In this document: positions 1 to 7,859 of the stretch, one piece after another | How positions within the stretch are numbered: the stretch's first letter is position 1 | How the letters are laid out: the number at the start of each line of letters is the position of its first letter | NCBI RefSeq assembly: GCF_035943815.1 | Contig: NZ_DASZBU010000012.1 | Span: 124,001 to 188,000 of the forward strand | Reading direction: 5' to 3' | Source of the DNA: Frateuria_A sp035943815 | GTDB taxonomy: Bacteria; Pseudomonadota; Gammaproteobacteria; Xanthomonadales; Rhodanobacteraceae | Length of the DNA stretch: 64,000 nucleotides | The notes under the pieces: model-generated | The model's database searches: none | Seen by the model: the letters and a program-made list of their open reading frames with translations, nothing else | What the model was told of the DNA's origin: nothing | Program-made: the position numbers and the translations under genes

Positions 1-1881
1 CGCTACGACGACCATGGCCGCGCCACGCGCATCGAGGTCGTTTCGCTGGTGAGCCAGGCCGCGCCGCACCTGGCCGCCGTGCAGCTGTCGATCACGCCGG
101 AGTTCGACGGCGAGGTGGAGCTGTCCTTTCCGCTGGACCTGTGGGCGCCGCACCAGCCGCGCTTCGAACTCGCCAGGCTCACCGGCGAGCAGATGCAGGA
201 GGCGGTGGCAGCGAACAACCTCAAGCTGCAGGCGATTCCCCCGGCCACGCCGGACCGCGCGCCGCTGTGGTACCACGGCGACGTCCACGTGCTCGCTGCC
301 GATGGCGACGCGCACGCGCTCACGCTGTGGCTGGACGGGCGTGCCGAACAGGGCCTGGCGATGGGCGAGGCGGTCGCGGTCGCGCTGCCGGCGGGCCTCA
401 CGCCCACCGACGCACGCGTCTATCGCAGCCCGTGGCGGCTTTCGCTGGAACTGAAGGTGAAGCTGCGCAAGGGCCGCACCTACACCTTCGGCAAGTTCGT
501 CGCGCTGTCGCGCGAAGGCTGGGGCGGCGATGCCAGGGCCGACCTGGCGCTCGCGACGGCTGCGCGCAAGGACGGCTTCGATCGCCTGCGCGGCGCTCAC
601 GAGGCCGCGTGGCACGCGCTGTGGCGTTCGGACATCCGCATCGAGGGCGATCCGCAGATGCAGCGCATCGTCCATTCGGACCTGTACTACCTGCTGTCCA
701 ACACCACGCCCGGCACGGCGTGGCCGAGCGGCGCCTGCGGCCTGACGCCGGGTTACGCGGGGCACGTGTTCTGGGACAACGACACCTGGGTGTTTCCGGC
801 CTTGCTGCTGTTGCATCCGCAGCGGGCGCGCTCGCTGGTGGACTTCCGCAGCCGCACGCTGCCGGCCGCCGAGGCGCGCGCAAGGGCGCACGGCCTGCGC
901 GGGGCGATGTATCCGTGGGAGTCAGACCCCGAGCGGGGCACCGAGCAGACGCCGCACATGGCCTACGTGCTGGGCGAGCGCGAGATCCACGTCGACGCCG
1001 ACGTCGCCATCGCGCAATGGCAGTACTGGCTGGCCAGCGGCGACAAGGCCTGGTTGCGCGAGCACGGCTGGCCGGTGATCCGCGCAGCGGCCGATTTCTG
1101 GGCCAGCCGCGCCGCCTGGGTGCCCGTGCACAAGCGCTACGAGATCCTGCACGTCACCTCGGTGGACGAGGACTACAACGACGTGCCCAACGACACCTTC
1201 ACCAACGTGTCCGCGCGCAAGGCCTTGCGACTGGCGGCGCAGGCGGCGGCCGTGCTCGGCGAGCCGGCCGATCCGAAGTGGGCACAAGTCGCGGACGGGC
1301 TCTACGTCCCGTTCGATGCGAAGAGCGGTCATCACCTGGACTTCGACCCCTCGGTGCCGCACGACGTCGATTCCTGGGGCGGCAGTTCGCTGCCGATGCT
1401 GGCCTATCCCTCGCTCGACCTGCCGATGGACGCCGGCGTGCGCCGGCGCGACTACGACTACGCGATGGCGCCTATCACGCAGTCGCACCGCGACCCCAAC
1501 AGCATGGGCCTGGCGCCGATGGCGATCTACGCCGCGACGATGGGCGACGCGGCCGCGGCGAACGCGTGGTTCCAGCGCAACCGCAATGCCGGCGTGCTGC
1601 AGCCGCCGTTCAACGTGCGCACCGAGACGCCGAACAACAACACGGGCTATTTCGTTACCGCCGCCGGCGGCCTGCTGCAGACCCTGGCTTACGGCTTCAC
1701 CGGCCTGCGCCTGCAGCCGGACGGGCTGGTGCAGGCCTACCCGCCGGTGCTGCCGCCCGCGTGGCAGTCATTCACGCTGACGCACGTCGCCTTGCGCGGT
1801 GCCTACTACGACATCCGCGTGGGCCGCGACCGCGAGGGCAAGGCCGTGCTTACGCGCCGGCCCGTGGAAGGCTCGCCATGA
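1..1881 (+). CDS. GH65-family glycoside hydrolase/phosphorylase (acid trehalase-like), 5' end outside window
   Basis: The frame is open from the first base, so the N-terminus lies outside the window; 626 codons are visible before TGA. The sequence has the (alpha/alpha)6-barrel character of GH65 enzymes, which hydrolyse or phosphorolyse trehalose, maltose or kojibiose. HVFWDNDTWVFP (about codons 253-264) matches the conserved FWDxE-like strand of the family. VDEDYNDVPNDTFTN (about 388-402) aligns with the general-acid loop (PDE in relatives), placing the presumed catalytic Glu at codon 390 as counted here. The C-terminal beta-sandwich is also present. A GH37 trehalase two genes downstream suggests trehalose or a related disaccharide as substrate, but hydrolase and phosphorylase cannot be told apart from this alone. 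The stop overlaps the next start (ATGA), so the genes are probably co-transcribed. Confidence 0.8.
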   Translation, partial: RYDDHGRATRIEVVSLVSQAAPHLAAVQLSITPEFDGEVELSFPLDLWAPHQPRFELARLTGEQMQEAVAANNLKLQAIPPATPDRAPLWYHGDVHVLAADGDAHALTLWLDGRAEQGLAMGEAVAVALPAGLTPTDARVYRSPWRLSLELKVKLRKGRTYTFGKFVALSREGWGGDARADLALATAARKDGFDRLRGAHEAAWHALWRSDIRIEGDPQMQRIVHSDLYYLLSNTTPGTAWPSGACGLTPGYAGHVFWDNDTWVFPALLLLHPQRARSLVDFRSRTLPAAEARARAHGLRGAMYPWESDPERGTEQTPHMAYVLGEREIHVDADVAIAQWQYWLASGDKAWLREHGWPVIRAAADFWASRAAWVPVHKRYEILHVTSVDEDYNDVPNDTFTNVSARKALRLAAQAAAVLGEPADPKWAQVADGLYVPFDAKSGHHLDFDPSVPHDVDSWGGSSLPMLAYPSLDLPMDAGVRRRDYDYAMAPITQSHRDPNSMGLAPMAIYAATMGDAAAANAWFQRNRNAGVLQPPFNVRTETPNNNTGYFVTAAGGLLQTLAYGFTGLRLQPDGLVQAYPPVLPPAWQSFTLTHVALRGAYYDIRVGRDREGKAVLTRRPVEGSP

Positions 1882-2930
1882 AAAGAGGCATCCTGCTGTT
1901 TCCCTTGCTGCTGGCCTGCCTGTCCGTCCTGGCATCGGGCGCCCATGGCCAGGCCGGCGTAAAACCCGACGGCACGGTGACGGCCTCCTCGGTCGTGATC
2001 CCGTACTCATCCTTGGCCTCGCCGCAGGCGCGGGCCTTCTTCCCCAAGATGCTCGCAGCCGGGGCCAAGGCGCCGCCCATCGATGCGCCGATCGAACAGA
2101 GCCGGCGCTTCTACGATCGCCTCAACAGCGATCGCGTCGCTCGCATGCGCAAGCTCTATCCGGTCACCGTTCGCCACGAGACCATCGCCGGCGTCGGCGC
2201 CGACGTGGTGCTGCCTGCGCAAGGCGTTAGCGCGGCCAACCGCCATCGCGTGCTGATCAACCTGCACGGCGGCGCATTCCTGTGGGGCGCGGGCAGCGGT
2301 GGGCTGGTCGAGGCGATCCCGATCGCCAGCCTGGGACATATCGAGGTGATCACGCTGGACTACCGGCAAGCCCCGGAACACGTCTTTCCCGCGGCCAGCG
2401 AAGACGTAGAGGCGGTCTACCGCGAACTGCTCAAGCGCTACCAACCGAAACAGATCGGTATCTACGGCTGCTCCGCCGGCGGCGCCCTGACCGGCGAGGC
2501 CGTGGCCCGTTTCATTGTGGACAAGCTGCCGGTGCCCGGCGCGATCGGCACCTTCTGCGCCTCGCTGGTCGCCAGCGGCGGCGACAGCGCCTACGTCGGG
2601 CCGCTGCTCAACGGACAAGGCGTGCCGGCGCACGCGTTCGACCTGACGACGCTTCCGTATTTCCGCGGCGCGAAGGCGGACGACCCGATGGTGCAGCCGG
2701 GCCGATCCCCCGACCTGCTCAGGCGGTTCCCGCCAACCCTGCTGATCACCGGCACGCGCGACATGGCCATGAGCTCGGTCGTGCACAGCCAGGCACTGCT
2801 GGCACAGGCCGGCGTGGAGGCCGAGCTGCACGTCTGGGAAGGCATGTGGCACTCGTTCTTCTCCGATCCCGAGCTGCCGAATCGCAGCAGGCCTACCGCA
2901 CCATCGTGGCGTTCTTCGACCGCCACCTAG
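1878..2930 (+). CDS. Secreted HSL-type alpha/beta hydrolase (esterase), frameshifted near the 3' end
   Basis: Start chosen at the ATG overlapping the preceding TGA; it gives a clean signal peptide (about residues 1-24). The fold is the bacterial hormone-sensitive lipase type: oxyanion motif HGGAF (130-134), nucleophile elbow GCSAGG with Ser199, Asp295 in TGTRD, and His325 in GMWHSFF. The complete triad suggests a working periplasmic or secreted carboxylesterase. After SDPELP the frame slips: the expected tail ESQQAYRTIVAFFDRHL sits in the other frame and ends at a TGA (2957-2959) overlapping the trehalase ATG. One base seems to be missing near 2876-2881, giving a wrong tail of about 15 residues and a stop at 2930. 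The triad is upstream of the slip. Substrate is unknown. Confidence 0.8.
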   Translation: MKRGILLFPLLLACLSVLASGAHGQAGVKPDGTVTASSVVIPYSSLASPQARAFFPKMLAAGAKAPPIDAPIEQSRRFYDRLNSDRVARMRKLYPVTVRHETIAGVGADVVLPAQGVSAANRHRVLINLHGGAFLWGAGSGGLVEAIPIASLGHIEVITLDYRQAPEHVFPAASEDVEAVYRELLKRYQPKQIGIYGCSAGGALTGEAVARFIVDKLPVPGAIGTFCASLVASGGDSAYVGPLLNGQGVPAHAFDLTTLPYFRGAKADDPMVQPGRSPDLLRRFPPTLLITGTRDMAMSSVVHSQALLAQAGVEAELHVWEGMWHSFFSDPELPNRSRPTAPSWRSSTAT

Positions 2931-2955
2931 CCCCATCGCAAGAGGAAGCCCATCC

Positions 2956-4635
2956 ATGAAGACCCGCCCGCGGATCGTTTTCCTGCTCGGCGCCACGGCG
3001 CTCGTCCTTTCCTCCGTTGCCGGCGCCGCGACACCCGATCCGGCCAAGACACAGGCCTACATCCACAAGGCCTGGGACACGCTCACGCGTTCGCTGGACG
3101 ACTGTTCGGCGCTGCACGATCCGAAGATGGACGCGCGCCCGGTGCTCTATCTGCCGGCCGGGCTCCCCAGGCCCGAAGGCATCGACAAGGTGGCGCAGCG
3201 TTGCAAGGTCGAGGTGCGCACGCTGCCCCGGCGCATCACGCGCCTGGGCGAACTGATGCCCGCGGCGCTTCCGGCCGAAGGGCTGCTCTACCTGCCCAAG
3301 CCCTATGTGGTGCCCGGCGGCCAGTTCAACGAGATGTACGGCTGGGACAGCTATTTCATCCAGCTCGGCCTGCTGGCCGACCAGCGCGACGCGCTGGCGC
3401 GCGACATGACCGACAACGCGCTGTTCGAGGTCGAGCACTACGGCGGCGTGCTCAATGCCAACCGCACCTATTACCTCACCCGTTCGCAGCCACCGTTCCT
3501 GAGCCGCATGGTCTCCGACGTGCTGGCCGCGCCCGGCGCCTTCAAGGACGAGGCCGAACGCCACGCCTGGCTGGTCCATGCCTATCCGCTGGTGGTGTCC
3601 AACTACCGGATCTGGACGCGCCCCGAACACCTCGCGGGCGACACGGGGCTTTCGCGCTATTTCGACCTGGGGCAGGGGCCGGTGCCGGAGATGCACGGCA
3701 GCGCCTACTACCGTGGCGTGATCGAGTGGGTGCTGGCCCATCCCGGGAAGGGCTCCGGCTACCTGGTCAAGGCCTCCGAGCATCCGGACGCCGCCGAGGC
3801 GGCCAAGCTCAAGGCCGGCAGTTGCGACATCGCCGCATCCGAGGTCTGTGCAGGCGCCTGGGCCAAGGGCTACCGGCTGAGCGCCGATTACTACCTGGGC
3901 GACCGCGCCATGCGCGAGTCGGGCTTCGACACCAACTTCCATTTCGGCCCCTACGGCGGCGCCACGCACCACTACGCCGGCGTGGGCCTGAACAGCCTGC
4001 TCTACCGCTACGAGCGCGACCTGCACGATCTTGCCCTGCAGCTGGGCAAGGTGGCCGAGGCGCAGCAGTGGGCCGACGCCGCGGCGCGTCGCAAGGCGGC
4101 GATGGACAAGTATCTGTGGCAGCCAGGCCGCGGCATGTACGTGGACTACGACTTCGTCGCCGGCAAGCCGTCGAGCGGGCCCTACGTCACCACCTACTGG
4201 CCGCTGTGGGCGGGGCTGGCCTCGAAGGAGCAGGCGGCCGCGCTGGCCGGGAAGCTGACGGTGTTCGAGCGCAAGGGCGGCCTGTCGATGGACGATGCGA
4301 GCAGCGGCGCGCAGTGGGACGAGCCCTTCGGCTGGGCGCCGACCAACTGGCTGGCGATCTCCGGTCTGGACAGCTACGGCTTCCACCAGGACGCACAACA
4401 CCTGGCGCGCAAGTTCATGGCCACCGTGGAGACCGGTTTCGCCCACGACGGCACCATCCGCGAGAAATACAACATGGTGCTGGGCAACGCGGACGTCAAA
4501 GTGACCGCCGGCTACACCACCAACGTGATCGGCTTCGGCTGGACCAACGCGGCCTATCTGAAGCTGCACCAGTTGCTGGAGGGGGCGAAGGCGCCCGCCG
4601 CGGCGCGGGACACCCGGGCGCCCATGTCGCATTGA
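2956..4635 (+). CDS. treA: Periplasmic trehalase (GH37)
   Basis: A 559-residue protein with an N-terminal signal peptide (about 1-24), the usual size for bacterial periplasmic alpha,alpha-trehalase, which cleaves trehalose to two glucoses. Both GH37 signatures are present: PGGQFNEMYGWDSY at residues 120-133 and QWDEPFGWAP at 453-462. The Arg/Asp/Glu-rich (alpha/alpha)6 barrel runs between them. The start ATG overlaps the stop of the unshifted esterase frame (ATGA at 2956-2959), indicating one operon with the GH65-type enzyme and the esterase. This is a compact outfit for using external trehalose or related oligosaccharides. No regulator or transporter gene is visible in the window. Confidence 0.95.
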   Translation: MKTRPRIVFLLGATALVLSSVAGAATPDPAKTQAYIHKAWDTLTRSLDDCSALHDPKMDARPVLYLPAGLPRPEGIDKVAQRCKVEVRTLPRRITRLGELMPAALPAEGLLYLPKPYVVPGGQFNEMYGWDSYFIQLGLLADQRDALARDMTDNALFEVEHYGGVLNANRTYYLTRSQPPFLSRMVSDVLAAPGAFKDEAERHAWLVHAYPLVVSNYRIWTRPEHLAGDTGLSRYFDLGQGPVPEMHGSAYYRGVIEWVLAHPGKGSGYLVKASEHPDAAEAAKLKAGSCDIAASEVCAGAWAKGYRLSADYYLGDRAMRESGFDTNFHFGPYGGATHHYAGVGLNSLLYRYERDLHDLALQLGKVAEAQQWADAAARRKAAMDKYLWQPGRGMYVDYDFVAGKPSSGPYVTTYWPLWAGLASKEQAAALAGKLTVFERKGGLSMDDASSGAQWDEPFGWAPTNWLAISGLDSYGFHQDAQHLARKFMATVETGFAHDGTIREKYNMVLGNADVKVTAGYTTNVIGFGWTNAAYLKLHQLLEGAKAPAAARDTRAPMSH

Positions 4636-4726
4636 GCGTGTCGTATCGAGCGTGGGGTTCACGGGCGAGGGCCGGCGGCTGCGTTATCCTTGCCGGCCTT
4701 TTCGCCCGGACACCCCAAGGAATCCC

Positions 4727-5236
4727 ATGGCCATCAACGTCACGTTCGACACCAACCGCGGCCCGATCCACCTGCGCCTGCACGAAGAAAAGGCGCCGGT
4801 CACGGTCGCGAGTTTCGTCAATCTCGCACGCAGGGGCTACTACGACGGGCTGTCGTTCCACCGCGTGATCAACGATTTCATGATCCAGGGCGGTTGCCCG
4901 CTCGGCACCGGCACCGGCGGCCCGGGCTACAAGTTCGAGGATGAATTCCATCCCTCGCTGCGCCACGACAAGCCGGGCGTGCTGTCGATGGCCAATGCCG
5001 GCCCGCGCACCAACGGCAGCCAGTTCTTCATCACCCACGGCCCGACCCCGTGGCTGGACGGCAAGCACAGCGTGTTCGGCGAGGTGGTCGGCGGCGACGA
5101 CCAGAAGGTGGTCAACGCGATCCGCCAGGGCGACATCATCGAGAAAGTCACCGTCGAGGGCGACGTCGACGCGCTGCTGGCCGCCCAGGCCGACCGCGTC
5201 AAGGAATGGAACGAGAAGCTCGACCAGCGCGGCTGA
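4727..5236 (+). CDS. ppiB: Cytoplasmic cyclophilin-type peptidyl-prolyl isomerase
   Basis: Start chosen at the ATG preceded by AAGG (4717-4720), giving 169 residues, the usual size of PpiB-type cyclophilins; the frame is open upstream but that part is not protein-like. Cyclophilin landmarks are clear: SFHRVINDFMIQGG (active-site Arg in FHR), SMANAGPRTNGSQFFIT, and the WLDGKHSVFGEVV loop. It catalyses cis-trans isomerisation of Xaa-Pro bonds during protein folding. No signal peptide is seen, so it should be cytoplasmic. A C-terminal helix rich in charged residues extends beyond the barrel, as in some relatives. It stands alone, with a REPIN downstream. Confidence 0.93.
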   Translation: MAINVTFDTNRGPIHLRLHEEKAPVTVASFVNLARRGYYDGLSFHRVINDFMIQGGCPLGTGTGGPGYKFEDEFHPSLRHDKPGVLSMANAGPRTNGSQFFITHGPTPWLDGKHSVFGEVVGGDDQKVVNAIRQGDIIEKVTVEGDVDALLAAQADRVKEWNEKLDQRG

Positions 5237-5257
5237 GCGACAGCCCTGCCTGATCTA

Positions 5258-5399
5258 CTCCCTCTCCCCCGGCTCTGCCGGGGGAGAGGGCTGAGGGGGG
5301 AGGCCGTTCGCCTTGGCTCTTGCAGCCAACAGAGCAAAGAACCAAGGCCTCCCCCTCACCCAAACCCTCTCCCCCGGGCTGCGCCCGGGGGAGAGGGAG
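5258..5399. repeat. REPIN: two GC-rich REP hairpins in inverted orientation
   Basis: Two hairpins built on CCCTCTCCCCCGG...CCGGGGGAGAGGG stand in inverted orientation (5258-5300 and about 5352-5399), separated by about 50 bp of non-repetitive sequence containing ccttggctcttg / caagagccaagg-like inverted words. The unit is the same family as the copy inside mfd (32533-32678). Such paired REPs are typically mobilised by RAYT transposases; none is visible in the window. The element lies between ppiB and the aminotransferase gene, where it may also act as a transcription barrier or mRNA stabiliser. Confidence 0.8.
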
Positions 5400-5457
5400 C
5401 TTTTCGCTCGCGTGCTAAAATCCTCCGGTTGCCTCACCCCCACACCCCGAGGAAGCC

Positions 5458-6657
5458 ATGCCCCAGCTCGCCCAGCGTGTCGGCCGCGCCAAACCCAGCG
5501 CGATCATGGTCATCGCCGAGAAGGCCAAGCAGTTGAAGGCGCAGGGGAGGGACATCATCAGCTTCTCCATCGGCGTGCCCAACTTCCTGCCCGGCGAGCA
5601 CGTCTACGCCGCCGCGCGCGGGTCGCTTGAGCGGGACTCGGGCCAGTACGGCAGCAACCGCGGCGCCGAGCCGCTGCTGGATGCCTTCCTGAAGCACATC
5701 GAGGCGCTGGGCTTCTCCGGCTACGGCCGCATGAACCTCTCCATCGGCATCGGCGCCAAGCAGGTGCTGTACAACCTGGCCGAGGCGCTGCTCGACGAAG
5801 GCGACGAGATCTGCTTCGCCGCGCCGTACTGGACCACCTACCGCGACATCGCCGACATCGTCGGCGCGAAGATCAACGTGCTGCCGTGCCCATCCACGCA
5901 GAACTACAAGCTCGCGCCGGCGCAGCTTGAAGAGGCGCTCAAGCGCAAGCCGAAGGTGTTCCTGTTCAACAACCCGTCCAACCCGACGGGCATGGTCTAC
6001 ACGCGCGATGAGATCGCCGCGCTGGCCGACGTGCTGGCGCGCTACCCGGACACCTGGATCGTCACCGACGACATCTACAACTCGATGGTGTTCGACGGGA
6101 TCGGCTACCACAACTTCGTGTTCGCGCGTCCGGAGCTGCGGGAGCGGCTGGTGTTCGTCGATTCGGTGTCCAAGACCTACGGCATGCCGGGTTGGCGCGT
6201 GGGGCTGCTGGCGGGGCCCGAATCGGTGGCCAAGGCGGTCACCACGCTCAACTCCAACCACATCACGAGCATCCCCGAGGTGATCACCGCCGCGGCGGTC
6301 GCCGCCTTCAGCGGCCCGCAGGACGTGCCGCAGGCCAAGTGCGCCGAGTTCGCGGCCAAGCGCGATGTGGTAATCGCCGCGCTGCGCGCGATTCCCGGCG
6401 TGGTCTGCCCGCGCCCGCAGGGGGCGTTCTACGCGTTCCCGGACATTTCCGTCGCCTTCGGCAAGCACCACAACGGCACGCCGATCCACAGCGACGTGGA
6501 CGTCTGCGCGGCATTGCTCGAAGCCAAGGGCGTGGCCTGCGTGCCGGGCTCGGCCTTCGGCGAGCCGCGTTCGCTGCGGATCTCCTACACCTGCCCGACC
6601 GCCCAGCTGGAGCCGGGCCTGAAGCGCATCCAGGAATTCTTCGCCGAACTTCAGTAA
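5458..6657 (+). CDS. Class I/II PLP-dependent aminotransferase (aspartate aminotransferase type)
   Basis: A 399-residue fold-type I aminotransferase. Motifs in order: SIGVPNF near the N-terminus (substrate arm), NNPSNPTG at 171-178 (Asn that contacts PLP), DDIYNSMVF (Asp to the pyridine nitrogen), SVSKTYGMPGWRVG with the Schiff-base Lys239, and the C-terminal RISYTCP with the Arg that binds the alpha-carboxylate. It is closest in style to Xanthomonadales aspartate aminotransferases, which move amino groups between aspartate and 2-oxoglutarate. The malate dehydrogenase gene follows 70 bp later, fitting oxaloacetate metabolism. An AGGAAG ribosome site precedes the ATG. True substrate range is inferred. 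Confidence 0.88.
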   Translation: MPQLAQRVGRAKPSAIMVIAEKAKQLKAQGRDIISFSIGVPNFLPGEHVYAAARGSLERDSGQYGSNRGAEPLLDAFLKHIEALGFSGYGRMNLSIGIGAKQVLYNLAEALLDEGDEICFAAPYWTTYRDIADIVGAKINVLPCPSTQNYKLAPAQLEEALKRKPKVFLFNNPSNPTGMVYTRDEIAALADVLARYPDTWIVTDDIYNSMVFDGIGYHNFVFARPELRERLVFVDSVSKTYGMPGWRVGLLAGPESVAKAVTTLNSNHITSIPEVITAAAVAAFSGPQDVPQAKCAEFAAKRDVVIAALRAIPGVVCPRPQGAFYAFPDISVAFGKHHNGTPIHSDVDVCAALLEAKGVACVPGSAFGEPRSLRISYTCPTAQLEPGLKRIQEFFAELQ

Positions 6658-6675
6658 CAGCGGGAATCGCCCGTC

Positions 6676-6716
6676 CGAATCCCTAATTTCGAATCCCTAA
6701 TTTCGAATCCCGAATC
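6676..6716. repeat. Tandem 14-bp repeat in the mdh leader
   Basis: Two exact copies of cgaatccctaattt (6676-6689 and 6690-6703) and a third, partial copy (cgaatcccgaatc, 6704-6716) lie immediately before the mdh ribosome binding site. It is a simple short tandem repeat; no function can be read from it. Confidence 0.75.
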
Positions 6717-6726
6717 ACGGAGACAA

Positions 6727-7716
6727 ATGATGAAAGCCCCCGTCCGAGTTGCCGTCACCGGCGCCGCTGGCCAGATCGGCTACGCGCTCCTGTTCCGCAT
6801 CGCCGCCGGCGACATGCTGGGCAAGGACCAGCCGGTGATCCTGCATCTGCTGGAGATCACCCCGGCACTGCCCGCGCTGCAGGGCGTGGTGATGGAGCTC
6901 AACGACTGCGCGTTCCCGACGCTCGCCGGCGTGGTCGCCACGGACGACGTCAACGTCGCCTTCAAGGACGTCGACTTCGCGCTGCTGGTCGGTGCCCGCC
7001 CGCGCGGTCCGGGCATGGAGCGCAAGGACCTGCTGGAGGCCAACGGCGCCATCTTCGGCCCGCAGGGCAAGGCGCTGAACGATCACGCCAAGCGCGACGT
7101 GAAGGTGCTGGTGGTCGGCAACCCGGCCAATACTAATGCGCTGATCGCCCAGCAGAATGCGCCGGACCTGGACCCGAAGTGCTTCACCGCGATGGTGCGC
7201 CTGGACCACAACCGCGCGCTCTCGCAACTGGCGGAGAAGACCGGCAAGCACACCACGCAGATCAAGAAGGTCACCATCTGGGGCAACCACAGCTCCACCC
7301 AGTATCCGGACCTGCACCATGCCACCGTGGACGGCAAGCCGGCGCTGTCGCTGGTCGACCAGACCTGGTACCAGAACGACTTCATCCCGACCGTGCAGCA
7401 GCGCGGCGCGGCCATCATCAAGGCCCGCGGCGCCTCGTCGGCCGCCTCCGCCGCCTCGGCTGCGATCGACCACATGCGTTCGTGGGCGCTGGGCACGGCA
7501 GAGGGCGACTGGGTCTCGATGGGCATCCCGTCGGACGGTTCCTACGGCATCGCCCCGGGCGTGATCTATGGTTACCCCGTGACCTGCAAGGATGGCAAGT
7601 ACGCGATCGTGCAGGGCCTGGAAGTCAACGATTTCTCGCGCACCCGCATGGATGCCACCGACAAGGAACTGCGCGAAGAGCGCGGCGGCGTCGAGCACCT
7701 GTTCGCGAAGAAGTAA
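6727..7716 (+). CDS. mdh: Malate dehydrogenase
   Basis: A 329-residue NAD-dependent malate dehydrogenase of the type found in beta/gammaproteobacteria with an LDH-like fold. The Rossmann motif GAAGQIG is at about 12-18, followed by the mobile active-site loop containing GARPRGPGMERKDLL (substrate Arg residues), NPANTNA, the third substrate Arg in MVRLDHNRA, and catalytic His188 in IWGNHSSTQYPD. It interconverts malate and oxaloacetate in the TCA cycle. The ATG at 6727 is followed by a second in-frame ATG; AGA upstream is a weak ribosome site, so either may be used. A strong terminator follows the gene. Confidence 0.97.
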   Translation: MMKAPVRVAVTGAAGQIGYALLFRIAAGDMLGKDQPVILHLLEITPALPALQGVVMELNDCAFPTLAGVVATDDVNVAFKDVDFALLVGARPRGPGMERKDLLEANGAIFGPQGKALNDHAKRDVKVLVVGNPANTNALIAQQNAPDLDPKCFTAMVRLDHNRALSQLAEKTGKHTTQIKKVTIWGNHSSTQYPDLHHATVDGKPALSLVDQTWYQNDFIPTVQQRGAAIIKARGASSAASAASAAIDHMRSWALGTAEGDWVSMGIPSDGSYGIAPGVIYGYPVTCKDGKYAIVQGLEVNDFSRTRMDATDKELREERGGVEHLFAKK

Positions 7717-7737
7717 GCCATCTGTGATGGTCGGAGA

Positions 7738-7763
7738 GGGCGGCCAGGGGCCGCCCTTTTTCT
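7738..7763 (+). terminator. Rho-independent terminator after mdh
   Basis: A GC stem gggcggc / gccgccc with a short loop (7738-7756) is followed by TTTTT, 20 bp after the mdh stop. Confidence 0.85.
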
Positions 7764-7859
7764 TGGCCGCGCGTTGCTTCCAGGAGCTGTCGCACGCGGG
7801 CATGGCCAGGATTCTCGCAAGCCTTGAACCATCACCCCAGCCCCGCCTCCCCGGTGAGT

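Noticed and set aside
2893..4662. Long minus-strand open frame over trehalase
   Set aside because: Antisense shadow; the GH37 signatures on the + strand are decisive.
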